64,000 bases of DNA from the NCBI GenBank assembly GCA_003388505.1, contig QQVO01000016.1, positions 1-64,000 on the forward strand, read 5' to 3'. The translations under genes were made by a program, and so were the position numbers. Below the pieces are notes generated by a model. The model was not told the origin of the DNA and did no database searches. It was given only the letters and a program-made list of their open reading frames with translations. The stretch comes from Planctomycetota bacterium (GTDB lineage Bacteria > Planctomycetota > Planctomycetia > Planctomycetales > Planctomycetaceae). Shown here one piece after another: positions 1-8,055 of the stretch. The number at the start of each line of letters is the position of its first letter. Position 1 is the stretch's first letter.

Positions 1-412
1 GGGAGTTGTGTGGTGGACTGGTGCTGTTCGCTTCGCTGTCGTAGTCTTGCTCATGGCGTATCCTTGTGCCCGCGTCGGGCCGCTGGAGAAATAAAATCCC
101 TCAGCAGGATACGCCGCCTTTCTTCAACTCGCGAGAACACGACTTTTGACAATATCTCTCCTCCAACTTGTCGGACCTCGAGATTCCCCGTCCAGGGCAC
201 TCCTTGGTGTTCTTTGTGCCTTGGTGGTCGTCCAATTGAGCACTCGAAGCTAGACGGGCTGGCAGATTTTTCGCCCGACGCGAAGATTCTTGCCGTGAGT
301 CGCACGAACCGGGGCTTCGCTTCGCTCAACCCCAGCCACCCTGAATCGCGCACGTGCCACTGCCGGCTTGCCCAGCAGTGCTTCCCTCGACGCTGGTCGA
401 CTCTCAATGACG
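1..412. other. Gene-free left margin with decayed repeats
   Basis: Open frames occur on both strands here but none has a recognisable domain or sensible composition, so I see no gene. Positions 308-341, read on the minus strand, resemble a repeat found again at 7411-7455: a GGGTGGC-(C/T)-GGGG head, a GAGCGAAGCGAA core and a GCCCCGGT tail. Positions 200-236 are a T/G-rich decayed stretch like that at 7790-7850. The rest shows nothing I can name. Confidence 0.5.
308..341 (-). repeat. Copy of the GGGTGGC...GCCCCGGT dispersed repeat
   Basis: Read on the minus strand, the element runs GGGTGGCTGGGG, then TTGAGCGAAGCGAA, then GCCCCGGT. The copy at 7411-7455 differs by an insertion of about 9 bases. 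The GGGG and CCCC ends can pair, so it could fold as a short hairpin. It is a small dispersed repeat of unknown function. Confidence 0.6.
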
Positions 413-2011
413 TCAATTCAGCCCGTCCGCATCGAGCGGCCCGAAGTAGGTTCGCTCCGCCATGCGGAGCTGATTGAACCGGTCGACCGTCTCCTGCGAA
501 GCGACGTACGGCAGATTCGCCGCCAGCGCGCACGTCTCCAGAGCCCACAGCAGCCGCTGCGTCTTGACCCAGTTCCTTTCCTGATCGAACTTGGCCTCCT
601 CGACGTCGTCGATCTGTTCCCGCAGCTCGACGAAACGGTCATAGCGCGGCGTCGATTCGATCAGTTCGACCAGTTCGTCGGCGTGATTCGCGAGAACGTC
701 CACGGTCACCGGATGCCAGCGGTTGTCGAGTTCCGGCCAGCGGCCGATGACGCGCCGCTTGATCCGATTGCGGATTCCGTTGTACTCCCCCTGCAGCTTC
801 TGCTGGTCTTCCCCCAGTTCATTCATCCGCTTCTGGAACTCGTCTGCTTTCGCCCGCGCTGCTGCCGCCCGGTTCGGTTCGGTAATCGCGAGTTCTTCGG
901 AGAGCCCGTCGATGATCGCACGGTCGATCGGGTCGGCGTTTTCGATCAACCGATCATAAGGCGACTCCGCGGTCAGCAGTTCTCCTTCGTCGGCCGTGAG
1001 CTGTCCGCCTATTCCTTCCACGGCCGAGTCACTCTCCGCGGCTGCGACATCCTGGTCGGCGGCGGGCTTGTCCCCCTCTGAATCGCTCGCTTGCGTCACG
1101 CTGAATTCACGCAGCAGGGCGTCCGACGTGCAGACCGGGATGTCGATCGTCACCGAAGACAGGATCACCGCAGCGTGCGCTTCGGCCAGCGAGGTGAGCC
1201 CGTCGCCGTCGTAGTCGGGCTGAGGCGCCGGCGCGTCAAACCGCGTACGGCCCCGCAACGCTTCGAAGAAATAGGTGCTGTACTCCCGGTAGTTCGCTTC
1301 GTTGATGTCGGCCGTGCATCCCGCCGCCACGCGATCGTGCACGGTCGCAAAGAATCCGCAGCGGTTGGCGGCCGCCAGACCGTTCTCCGGATCCCCGCCG
1401 TTGAAAATCGTATGCGAGTATCCGCCGCTGTAGCACTGCACCATGACGATGACGACCGGCACGTCCCCCGGCACCTGGTCCAGCATTCCGACGAAGTCGC
1501 GCATGCGGATCGTCTGACGGTTCCACAGATAGAGCAGCGTGTCATGCGGCTGCTCTTTGTCGGTCGATCGCCCGCCGTGCGCCGTGACGTAGATGAACAG
1601 GCGGTCGCCCTCTGCCAGCGCGGACCCGGTCTCGTCAAACCACGTCTGCAATCCATTCCGCGCGGAAGGACCGGAGATGTCGGGCACTTCGTGGTTGCGG
1701 TACTGATAATCGATGTCGTCGTCCTGATCGTGCAGTTCGGCCAGCAGGCGGAGCGCGGCAGGGATCTTTTCCCCGGGATCGACGTACTGCAGATCACGTC
1801 CCGGCGAACCTCCATCGGCGAAGAACACATCATGCCGGACGTCGGCCCCGTAATCCTGTTCCAGCATCCGTTGAAAGAGCAGGACGTTCTTCTCGAGAGA
1901 GATCTGGTTGCCGTGCGCGTTGTACCCTCCGCCGATCGTCAGGAAGACGTCTTCGCCGTGAGCCGTCCCGCACGTGGTCAGCAGGAGGAGTGTCAGCAGG
2001 CAGGCGCGCAT
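413..2011 (-). CDS. Exported caspase-like (clan CD, C13-like) cysteine peptidase with EF-hand loop
   Basis: A 532-residue protein beginning with a Sec-type signal peptide (residues 1-19, hydrophobic run CLLTLLLLTTCGTA). The catalytic pair of clan CD cysteine peptidases is visible: His145 in YVTAHGG and Cys193 in VIVMVQCYSGG, each after a hydrophobic strand. Residues 266-277 (DYDGDGLTSLAE) match a calcium-binding EF-hand or dockerin loop. The last 150 residues are charged and probably helical or coiled coil. The start at 2011 was chosen because the open frame upstream lacks any domain and this Met opens the signal peptide. The family includes legumain- and caspase-like peptidases; the substrate cannot be inferred. 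It is divergent from the Tat-exported gene at 2249. Confidence 0.75.
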   Translation of the reverse strand: MRACLLTLLLLTTCGTAHGEDVFLTIGGGYNAHGNQISLEKNVLLFQRMLEQDYGADVRHDVFFADGGSPGRDLQYVDPGEKIPAALRLLAELHDQDDDIDYQYRNHEVPDISGPSARNGLQTWFDETGSALAEGDRLFIYVTAHGGRSTDKEQPHDTLLYLWNRQTIRMRDFVGMLDQVPGDVPVVIVMVQCYSGGYSHTIFNGGDPENGLAAANRCGFFATVHDRVAAGCTADINEANYREYSTYFFEALRGRTRFDAPAPQPDYDGDGLTSLAEAHAAVILSSVTIDIPVCTSDALLREFSVTQASDSEGDKPAADQDVAAAESDSAVEGIGGQLTADEGELLTAESPYDRLIENADPIDRAIIDGLSEELAITEPNRAAAARAKADEFQKRMNELGEDQQKLQGEYNGIRNRIKRRVIGRWPELDNRWHPVTVDVLANHADELVELIESTPRYDRFVELREQIDDVEEAKFDQERNWVKTQRLLWALETCALAANLPYVASQETVDRFNQLRMAERTYFGPLDADGLN

Positions 2012-2248
2012 AACGTTCGGCTCCGTGAATACCAGAACTGATTCCCGCAGGTCCATCATCGCTACATCGTCGCTCGGGGGCAAACGACTCGCGTCAGGCT
2101 GCATTTCGTCAGGCCCTGACGCCTGCGGACTCTCAGACAGCCGTGGCGCCTGGTCGAAAAGCGCCGAAGACATTAACGGCAGCGTCGACAGCGCGTACAA
2201 TGATTCTGCGGGGTCGCAGCCAATCGCAACCGGGCAGGGAGACACATC

Positions 2249-3778
2249 ATGTCGACGTCGCCGAATCGACGGATTTTTCTGAAAAGCAGCGCTGCGGCCG
2301 TCGCAACGGCCGGCCTGGGAGACCTCGCGTTTCTTTCGGATCTCCGGCCTGTTTCGGCTGGGGAAGCCGCGCAGGCTTCGCAGTCCGTACGGCTCGACTC
2401 CGGCGTCGAACCGCTCGTCACCCTGATCGAGCAGACGCCGCGCGACCGGCTGCTGGAAGAAGTCGCCGCCCGCATCAAGGCCGGTGCGAGCTACCGCGAG
2501 GTTCTCGCGGCGCTCCTGCTGGCCGGCGTCAAGAACGTCGAACCTCGCCCGTCGGTCGGGTTCAAGTTCCACGCCGTGCTGGTCGTCAACTCCTGCCATC
2601 TCGCCTCGCTCTCCTCGCCCGCCGAGCATCGTTGGCTGCCGATATTCTGGGCGCTGGACTATTTCAAATCGGCCGCTCAGCGGGACGTCGAGGAGCGCGG
2701 CGACTGGGTGATGCCGGCCGTCGATGAGTCGGCCCTGCCGAGCGGGCACGCGGCCCGGGACGAGTTCGTCACGGCGATGGAACACTGGGACGAATCGGCC
2801 GCCGACGCCGCCGTCGCGCAATACGCGCGAACGGGCGGCCTGAACGAAATCTACGAGGACTTCTTCCGCCTCGGAGCGCGCGACTTCCGCTCGATCGGAC
2901 ACAAGGCGATTTACGTCGCCAACAGCTACCGCACGCTGCAGTGCATCGGACGCGAACACGCCGAACCGGTGCTGCGGTCGCTGGCGTACGCCCTGTTGAT
3001 GCACGAAGAAGGCAATCCCGCCGAGCGGGACGCCGAGGCGGATCGGCCCGGGCGACGCAATCAGGAACTGGTCGGAACCATCCGTTCCGAATGGCGGAAC
3101 GGCGACCTCGATCCCGGCGGCACACAGGAACTGCTGGCCGTGCTCCGCAGCGGATCAAACGACGACGCGAGCGACGTCGTAGTGGAGTTGCTCAACCGGG
3201 GCGTCTCGCCGCAATCGGTCTGGGACGGATTGCAGGTCGGCGCGGGCGAACTGTTGATGCGGCAGACCGGCATCATCGGCCTGCACGCCATGACGACCAC
3301 CAACGCCATGCACTACGCCTACATGGCCAGCGGCAGCGACGAAACGCGGCGAATGCTGATGCTGCAGAACGCCGCCTTCCTGCCCATGTTCCGCGAGCGG
3401 ATGCACGACCGCGGCGCGGTCAGTGACGTCACCGTCGACGATCTTCAGTCCGAATCGGCCGGCGCCGATCCGGCCGCCGCGCGGGAGCGAATCTTCGGAG
3501 AAATGGGCAAGAGCCCGCAACAGGCCGCCGCCCTGACGCTGGGGTATCTGCAGCAGACCGGTCAGGCTCGCGAATTCATCGATGCAGCCCGCGTGCTGGT
3601 CTACCTCAAGGGGAACGACGCCCACGACTACAAGTTCAGCTCCGCCGTTCTGGAGGACTACAGCCACGTTTCACCGGAATGGCGCGACCTCTACATGGCG
3701 CTCAGCACGTTCAATCTGCGGCACAGCGGCGAGCCGGACAGCGGCCTCGTCGAGCGAACCCGCGCCGCACTCGGTTAG
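2249..3778 (+). CDS. Tat-exported protein of unknown function
   Basis: A 509-residue protein whose N-terminus carries a twin-arginine signal (NRRIFLKSSAAAVATAG, residues 6-22) ending near residue 37, so it is probably folded with a cofactor before export. The mature part is alpha-helical in composition, with several His residues in conserved-looking settings (VNSCHLASL, IGLHAM, MHYAYM) that might bind metal or heme, but there is no CXXCH motif and I do not recognise the family. The last residues overlap a TTAGAGCAAATT motif in which TAG is the stop codon. It is convergent with the lipid kinase at 3795, with only 16 bases between them. Confidence 0.7.
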   Translation: MSTSPNRRIFLKSSAAAVATAGLGDLAFLSDLRPVSAGEAAQASQSVRLDSGVEPLVTLIEQTPRDRLLEEVAARIKAGASYREVLAALLLAGVKNVEPRPSVGFKFHAVLVVNSCHLASLSSPAEHRWLPIFWALDYFKSAAQRDVEERGDWVMPAVDESALPSGHAARDEFVTAMEHWDESAADAAVAQYARTGGLNEIYEDFFRLGARDFRSIGHKAIYVANSYRTLQCIGREHAEPVLRSLAYALLMHEEGNPAERDAEADRPGRRNQELVGTIRSEWRNGDLDPGGTQELLAVLRSGSNDDASDVVVELLNRGVSPQSVWDGLQVGAGELLMRQTGIIGLHAMTTTNAMHYAYMASGSDETRRMLMLQNAAFLPMFRERMHDRGAVSDVTVDDLQSESAGADPAAARERIFGEMGKSPQQAAALTLGYLQQTGQAREFIDAARVLVYLKGNDAHDYKFSSAVLEDYSHVSPEWRDLYMALSTFNLRHSGEPDSGLVERTRAALG

Positions 3779-3794
3779 AGCAAATTCGTGTCGA

Positions 3795-4700
3795 TCACGC
3801 CGACGAAGTCATCACCTCCACCGCCCCCCGTCGCACTTCCACCTCAACCGAGCCCTCTCCGATCAGCTTGCCGTCGGCTCGCACCGGAACGTCCCCCGAT
3901 GTCTCGATCCGGATGCTCTGGTGAACCGGCAGGTAGTCGATCGCCGGATCATCTTCCGGCCGCCCCCGCAACGAATGCCACGCCAGCCGGCCGTACTCAC
4001 CGACGGTGCGCCCGCTCACAATGCACAAATCAAGATGCCCGTCGTCGATTCGGATCTGTTTTCCCCATTGCATGTCGGCGATCCCGGCGTCGCCGATGTT
4101 CGCCAGAATCACCAGCGACGACCGCACTTTCGATGTCTCTCCATCCACCTGGATCTTGAACTCCCACGAATTCTTGTGCCGCAGTTCTTTGAACAGGTTC
4201 CACAGATAAACCCCCCGCCCCATCGCCTTTTTCTGCGCCTCCGTCTCCATTTTGGCGATCCGCGAATACACCCCCATGCTGATGTGCGAAAAGTACGTCT
4301 TGCCCGTCTCCGGGACGTGCATCCCGTCGATCGTGACGGTTCGCGGCGGATCCGCGATCAATCGCATTGCTTTCGCGATGTCCAGCGGCAACCGCAGCGA
4401 CCGGGCGATCAGATTCGCCGTCCCGGTGGGGACCACGCCGAGTCGAACCCCGCTCCCCTGCAGTTCATCCGCCACCCTCGAGACCGTGCCGTCTCCTCCC
4501 GCCGCGACAACCAGATCAAACCCCTCTTCAATCGCCCGCCGCGTCGCCTTCCGCCGGCTCATCCCTTTCTTGCGCCGTACGAAGAAATGACACTCCACCC
4601 CCAGCGGCTTGAGAATCTCATCAGCCGCTTTGCGCACGGCCTCCTCATTGGCGCCGCCCGACTTGTTATTGACGACAAACAAAGCCCGTCGCTTGGACAT
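3795..4700 (-). CDS. Diacylglycerol/lipid kinase family protein (DagK/YegS type)
   Basis: 301 residues, the usual length for bacterial DagK/YegS/BmrU proteins. The nucleotide-binding signature GGDGT is at residues 68-72, after the strand FDLVVAAGGD. The second family block, PTGTANLIAR, is at residues 91-100. The C-terminal part is the beta-sandwich typical of the family. It is predicted to phosphorylate a lipid such as diacylglycerol or a sphingoid base at the inner membrane face. The start at the Met 301 codons from the end (MSKRRALFVVNNKSGG) fits the conserved first strand. It is the last gene of a minus-strand run that includes the hydrolase at 4728 (27-base gap). Confidence 0.9.
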   Translation of the reverse strand: MSKRRALFVVNNKSGGANEEAVRKAADEILKPLGVECHFFVRRKKGMSRRKATRRAIEEGFDLVVAAGGDGTVSRVADELQGSGVRLGVVPTGTANLIARSLRLPLDIAKAMRLIADPPRTVTIDGMHVPETGKTYFSHISMGVYSRIAKMETEAQKKAMGRGVYLWNLFKELRHKNSWEFKIQVDGETSKVRSSLVILANIGDAGIADMQWGKQIRIDDGHLDLCIVSGRTVGEYGRLAWHSLRGRPEDDPAIDYLPVHQSIRIETSGDVPVRADGKLIGEGSVEVEVRRGAVEVMTSSA

Positions 4701-4727
4701 TCCTGGTTCCGCCGGAGTTGGCCGCCG

Positions 4728-5855
4728 TTACCTGCCCGAATCAGACTGTGACGGATGGGCCCCGATCAGCCGCCGCACGAACTCGTCGATACAGTGGTCG
4801 TGCCACGACCCATCCAGACCGGCCGCCTGAAAACCGCAGTGCCCCCCGCTCGGAACGATCAACGGCTGCAAGCACGGCAGCGACGACCAGTCGACCTCGT
4901 GATACTGTTCCGACGGAACAAACGGATCGCCGGCCGCGTAGATCAGCAGGGTCGGAACCTCGATTTTCGACAACACCTTTCGCGCCGAATACGCCTCGTA
5001 GTAATCGGTGACACAATCGAAGCCGCACCGCGGCGCGGTAAACTTCTCATCGAACTCCCACACCGATTCCGCCTTCTCGACCACGGCCCGCTCTGCGGCG
5101 CTCACGTTCGCGTCTCCCGAAAGCGCCTGCTCCCGCATCCGCCGCAGCAGATACTCCTGATAGATCCACCGGCTGGGCCGTCGCAGGCACTTCGACGTCG
5201 CCTCCAGGTCGAGCGGCGCGGAGATCGTCACCGCCCCCAACACGCCCACCGTCGTCTCCCGATCGCGGTTGTCGCCCGATCCGACTGCCTCATCCACGCT
5301 CGCCCCGGGCGCCTTCAGGTCGGACTCCCCCAGGTACTTGAGCAGCACGCTTCCTCCCAGCGAATAACCCACCAGCACCACCCCCGCCTCCTGCAGCTTG
5401 GCGGCCGTCTCCTCTTTCACCGCCGTCAGCAACCGGGCCACGTCCTCCGCCCGTCCGGGGTGATGCAGTTCCGAGCAGACCCCTGCCGACTCCCCCGCCC
5501 CGCGAAAGTTGATCAACAACACGCGATGCCCCTTCCGCAGCAGGCAGTCGGCGCTGAGCTGGATGTAATTGCTCTGCGACGTCCCCCCCAGACCGTGCAA
5601 CAACACGATCAACGGCGACGGACGATCTTCCACCGAAAAAACCGACTCGCGAGGCTCATACAACACCGCCGCCAGGCAGTCGTCCGTCCCGTCATTCAGC
5701 GGCAGCAGATGTTCCGTCGACTCGAATCGGTTGTCGAGCGGCTCCGGACGGTGAAATCGCTGCCCCAACGTCTGCAGATGCCCGCCCCACCACGGAAACC
5801 GCGAGCGGAACTCCGGAACCCAATCCGGCAAGCTGGTCTCGAATTTCTCTGGCAT
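4728..5855 (-). CDS. YheT-family alpha/beta hydrolase
   Basis: 375 residues, matching the UPF0017/YheT esterase family in length and layout. Family features include an N-terminal segment with WWGGHLQTL (residues 22-30), where YheT proteins have a similar 'GGHLQT' block, then the oxyanion-hole region LIVLLHGLGG, the INFRGAGES block, the nucleophile elbow GYSLGG (Ser165), the acid in YAAGDPFVP and the catalytic His in PSGGHCGF. It is probably a cytoplasmic carboxylesterase acting on acyl chains. The start at 5855 was preferred because the open frame upstream is basic and low in information. It lies between the lipid kinase and DedA genes on the same strand; a shared role in lipid turnover is an inference. 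Confidence 0.9.
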   Translation of the reverse strand: MPEKFETSLPDWVPEFRSRFPWWGGHLQTLGQRFHRPEPLDNRFESTEHLLPLNDGTDDCLAAVLYEPRESVFSVEDRPSPLIVLLHGLGGTSQSNYIQLSADCLLRKGHRVLLINFRGAGESAGVCSELHHPGRAEDVARLLTAVKEETAAKLQEAGVVLVGYSLGGSVLLKYLGESDLKAPGASVDEAVGSGDNRDRETTVGVLGAVTISAPLDLEATSKCLRRPSRWIYQEYLLRRMREQALSGDANVSAAERAVVEKAESVWEFDEKFTAPRCGFDCVTDYYEAYSARKVLSKIEVPTLLIYAAGDPFVPSEQYHEVDWSSLPCLQPLIVPSGGHCGFQAAGLDGSWHDHCIDEFVRRLIGAHPSQSDSGR

Positions 5856-5946
5856 CAGCGCTCGGCCTTGCAAACGACGGCCCACAAGCGTAAGCCCGGC
5901 GGCGTGCGTCTGCGACGTCTGCGCTTTCCGTCGTGAAGAATCCGCT

Positions 5947-6813
5947 CTATCCCTGCTTGGCGCTTTCCGGTTTTCTCGAACCGGCCCCCGTCTCCGTGAT
6001 TGGCCGGCCGGCGGCGTCTGGTCGATCAACGGCCAGTGCTTTCGCCTTCTTCAGTCGCGTGCGGCGCCAGTGAATCACAATCCACGTCAACACCGCAGTG
6101 ACGAGCGCCACGATGACCCAGAGCTGCAGAGTATGGTGGACGTCCATGATCTCCCTGAGCTTGTCGGTGAACAGGTACGCCAGCCAGAAACTGAGCGGGA
6201 TGCTGAGCACGGCGGCCCCGCCGTCCATCGCGATGAACAGCCAGAACGAAACCCCCAGCGTTCCTGCGGAGAGAAAGATCGGAGCGCGGATGCCCGGCAG
6301 AAAACGGGCGATGAAGATGATTCGCGCGCCGTACCGGGCGAAATACTTTACGACCCTCTTCTGCCGCTCGGGAGTCAGCAGCTTGCGAGACAGCTTGTGA
6401 TCCAGCACATGCGTCCCCCAGCGGCAGCCCAGGTAATACATGATCAGGTCGCCGGAGAGCACGCCGAACATGCAGGCCGCCAGCGCCCACCAGGGATCGA
6501 GGTGGCCGCTTGCCGCCAGCACGGCGGAGGTCACGATCGGGATCTCCTCCGGCAGCGGCAGCCCCATGCCGCATAGAAACAGAACCAGAATGATGGCGGC
6601 GTAGGTGAACCGCCGGATCAGCGCCGCCACGCGGCTGCTGCTGATCTCCTCGACGAGTTGCTCGTTCTCATCAAGCGGGGGAGGCGGGGCCGTGGGGACA
6701 GACTCGACTCCCGTCGCCTGCGCATGAATCAAACCGGGGCTCGCGCACAGCCCGGCGGCCGTGACGGCAATCAGGAGCACGTAGATTAAGGCCGGTCGTC
6801 GAGGGCCGGACAT
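5947..6813 (-). CDS. DedA-family membrane protein
   Basis: 288 residues. A signal-like hydrophobic N-terminus (residues 8-30) precedes the SNARE-associated/DedA (VTT) domain. Family marks include GMGLPLPEEIPIVTSAVLAASG at the first re-entrant helix, the GDLIMYYLG block and the FIARFLPGIRAPIFLSAG block with the conserved Arg residues. The protein ends with a short basic, Pro-rich tail. DedA proteins are inner-membrane proteins linked to phospholipid (undecaprenyl phosphate) flipping and membrane homeostasis. The extra N-terminal hydrophobic segment before the domain is longer than in E. coli DedA. The start at 6813 was chosen since upstream sequence is repeat-like. Confidence 0.9.
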   Translation of the reverse strand: MSGPRRPALIYVLLIAVTAAGLCASPGLIHAQATGVESVPTAPPPPLDENEQLVEEISSSRVAALIRRFTYAAIILVLFLCGMGLPLPEEIPIVTSAVLAASGHLDPWWALAACMFGVLSGDLIMYYLGCRWGTHVLDHKLSRKLLTPERQKRVVKYFARYGARIIFIARFLPGIRAPIFLSAGTLGVSFWLFIAMDGGAAVLSIPLSFWLAYLFTDKLREIMDVHHTLQLWVIVALVTAVLTWIVIHWRRTRLKKAKALAVDRPDAAGRPITETGAGSRKPESAKQG

Positions 6814-7131
6814 GCCGGAATTCCTTGAGTGCCGCGCGCACTGGAGTGCGGCGTCGACGGACGACTGTCCCCCGAACTTCGAGAGACTCGATCCCGTCAC
6901 ATCCACCGCACTCGGCCGCGCACCATGATCGTCGAACCCAGGAGTTGGGGCGATCGGCAGAATCTGCCGCAGGGCCGTTCTGCACAAAGGTTTGGAGGAC
7001 GCTCCCGGTGCGATTATTGTTGAACATCGTCAGTTTTCACCGTCGATGCAAGACGAAATCTGGAGAATCGAGGGAAGCAGCGCGTGTCGATTCCGGCAGT
7101 TGCCACACACGCGAGGCACTTTCTTTCGCAG

Positions 7132-7152
7132 GACAGGGATGACATGCTGTCC
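7132..7152 (+). repeat. 21-bp repeat, left copy
   Basis: A 21-base sequence starting GACAGGGATGACAT and ending GCTGTCC is found again, identically, at 7937-7957. GGACAG at one end and CTGTCC at the other are complementary, so each copy is a quasi-palindrome. The two copies bracket most of the repeat island. Confidence 0.8.
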
Positions 7153-7280
7153 TTTACACAAAAAACTCGATCTCCGATTGAGTGACTCTTCGAGAGATTC
7201 GAAATGGAACGCGGATGACGACGGATGGGACCGATTTTCGCTGATTGCCTTCTGTGGAGTGCAGAGTATTCACGCCTGGA

Positions 7281-7383
7281 TCGATGCGGTCTCGGCGCTG
7301 CCGCGTCTTGAGGAAGACCAAGCGAAATCCGTGCTGATCCGTCAAATCCGCGAAAACCTGTGTCCTGTTCGAGAATCCCCTGG
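7281..7383 (+). repeat. 103-bp direct repeat, copy 1
   Basis: This stretch, beginning TCGATGCGGT and ending AATCCCCTGG, is matched by 7521-7623 at a constant offset of 240 bases with no gaps. I count about 20 differences. It includes the decayed phrase TGATCCGTCAAATCCGCGAA. Confidence 0.8.
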
Positions 7384-7410
7384 GCTCTGTCGTTTACACA
7401 CATCCTGACC

Positions 7411-7455
7411 GGGTGGCCGGGGCTGGACTGAGCGAAGCGAAGGAAGCCCCGGTCC
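7411..7455 (+). repeat. GGGTGGC...GCCCCGGT repeat with far inverted partner
   Basis: The 20 bases at 7411-7430 (GGGTGGCCGGGGCTGGACTG) are repeated exactly, in inverted orientation, at 7882-7901. The whole 45-bp element resembles 308-341 on the minus strand. Confidence 0.75.
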
Positions 7456-7460
7456 TGTAG

Positions 7461-7480
7461 CCGAAGTCGTGAGACTTCGG
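7461..7480. repeat. Perfect 8-bp hairpin between the direct repeats
   Basis: CCGAAGTC, loop GTGA, GACTTCGG form a perfect stem. It lies between the two direct-repeat copies. There is no T-run after it, so it is not a convincing terminator. Confidence 0.7.
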
Positions 7481-7520
7481 ACGACCGCTTTCTTGCGAGT
7501 CGATGCCATCCGGGCCTGAA

Positions 7521-7623
7521 TCGATGCGGTCCCGGCGCTGCCGCCTCTTGGGGGATACCACGCAAAATCCGCGCTGATCCGCCACATCCGCGAGAATCCG
7601 CGCCCTGTTCGACAATCCCCTGG
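7521..7623 (+). repeat. 103-bp direct repeat, copy 2
   Basis: Second copy of 7281-7383, offset exactly 240 bases, with the same head TCGATGCGGT and tail AATCCCCTGG. Confidence 0.8.
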
Positions 7624-7634
7624 CCCGGATTATT

Positions 7635-7708
7635 CGTAGCGCACGCAGCCTTGCGTGCGTGCCGCTGATCGCAGAGGCGGCCGGCGCACGCTGGCAGCGT
7701 GCGCTACG
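7635..7708. repeat. Palindromic element with CGTAGCGCACGC arms
   Basis: CGTAGCGCACGC at 7635-7646 is the exact reverse complement of GCGTGCGCTACG at 7697-7708, with imperfect pairing continuing inward (TTGCGTGCGTGCCG against the CCGGCGCACG side). It could fold as one long hairpin of about 74 nt. Confidence 0.75.
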
Positions 7709-7820
7709 GACAAACGCGACAATTTGCGCAGGACGACAAGATTCTGCACGTTAGTAGCACAAAAAGTAAAGCCGCGAGATCGTCTCTTTTTCGTGTCTCT
7801 TTGTGTATTTCGTGGCCATT

Positions 7821-7847
7821 TTCCGTGGCTTCCGTGCATTCCGTGGT
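7821..7847 (+). repeat. Nine-base tandem triplet TTCCGTGnn
   Basis: Three consecutive units (TTCCGTGGC, TTCCGTGCA, TTCCGTGGT) follow a related unit at 7808-7816. It is a short decayed tandem repeat; no function is visible. Confidence 0.7.
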
Positions 7848-7881
7848 TGTTCACTGATCTGAAATTGTGGGTAATGCTAAG

Positions 7882-7901
7882 CAGTCCAGCCCCGGCCACC
7901 C
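7882..7901 (-). repeat. Inverted partner of 7411-7430
   Basis: Exact reverse complement of the 20 bases at 7411-7430. The pair could act as terminal inverted repeats of a 491-bp unit containing the two direct repeats' second half and the palindromes. Confidence 0.75.
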
Positions 7902-7936
7902 CGATCAGGCGGGCCGCAGCCGAGTTGTGTGTAACT

Positions 7937-7957
7937 GACAGGGATGACATGCTGTCC
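7937..7957 (+). repeat. 21-bp repeat, right copy
   Basis: Identical to 7132-7152. It lies about 100 bases before the 3' end of the minus-strand cytochrome c'-like gene. Confidence 0.8.
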
Positions 7958-8055
7958 CGCGACGGCCATTCCCGGTGCCGTCGACAGCAAAAACAAAGCC
8001 TCAACTGGGCTCTTCGGCTCGTCTGTGCAGGATGCCGGGCCGCGCGCAGCGACAA

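Larger units (their letters stand above)
6814..8055. other. 1.2-kb gene-free island built of repeats
   Basis: I see no credible coding region on either strand. The island holds a paired direct repeat 240 bp apart, a 21-bp repeat at both margins, a 20-bp inverted repeat 471 bp apart, a perfect short hairpin, a palindromic CGTAGCGCACGC pair and a 9-base tandem triplet; each is listed separately. There is no transposase and no target-site duplication that I can identify. Confidence 0.75.

Noticed and set aside
10-477. Open frames in the left margin
   Set aside because: Both strands are open, but translations are Arg/Ser/Cys-rich and the region contains a dispersed repeat.
2012-3004. Upstream extension of the caspase-like gene
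   Set aside because: The frame is open far upstream but crosses the confident plus-strand Tat gene; the Met at 2011 begins a proper signal peptide.
6814-8055. Insertion sequence in the repeat island
   Set aside because: No transposase or recognisable remnant of one, and no target duplication was identified.
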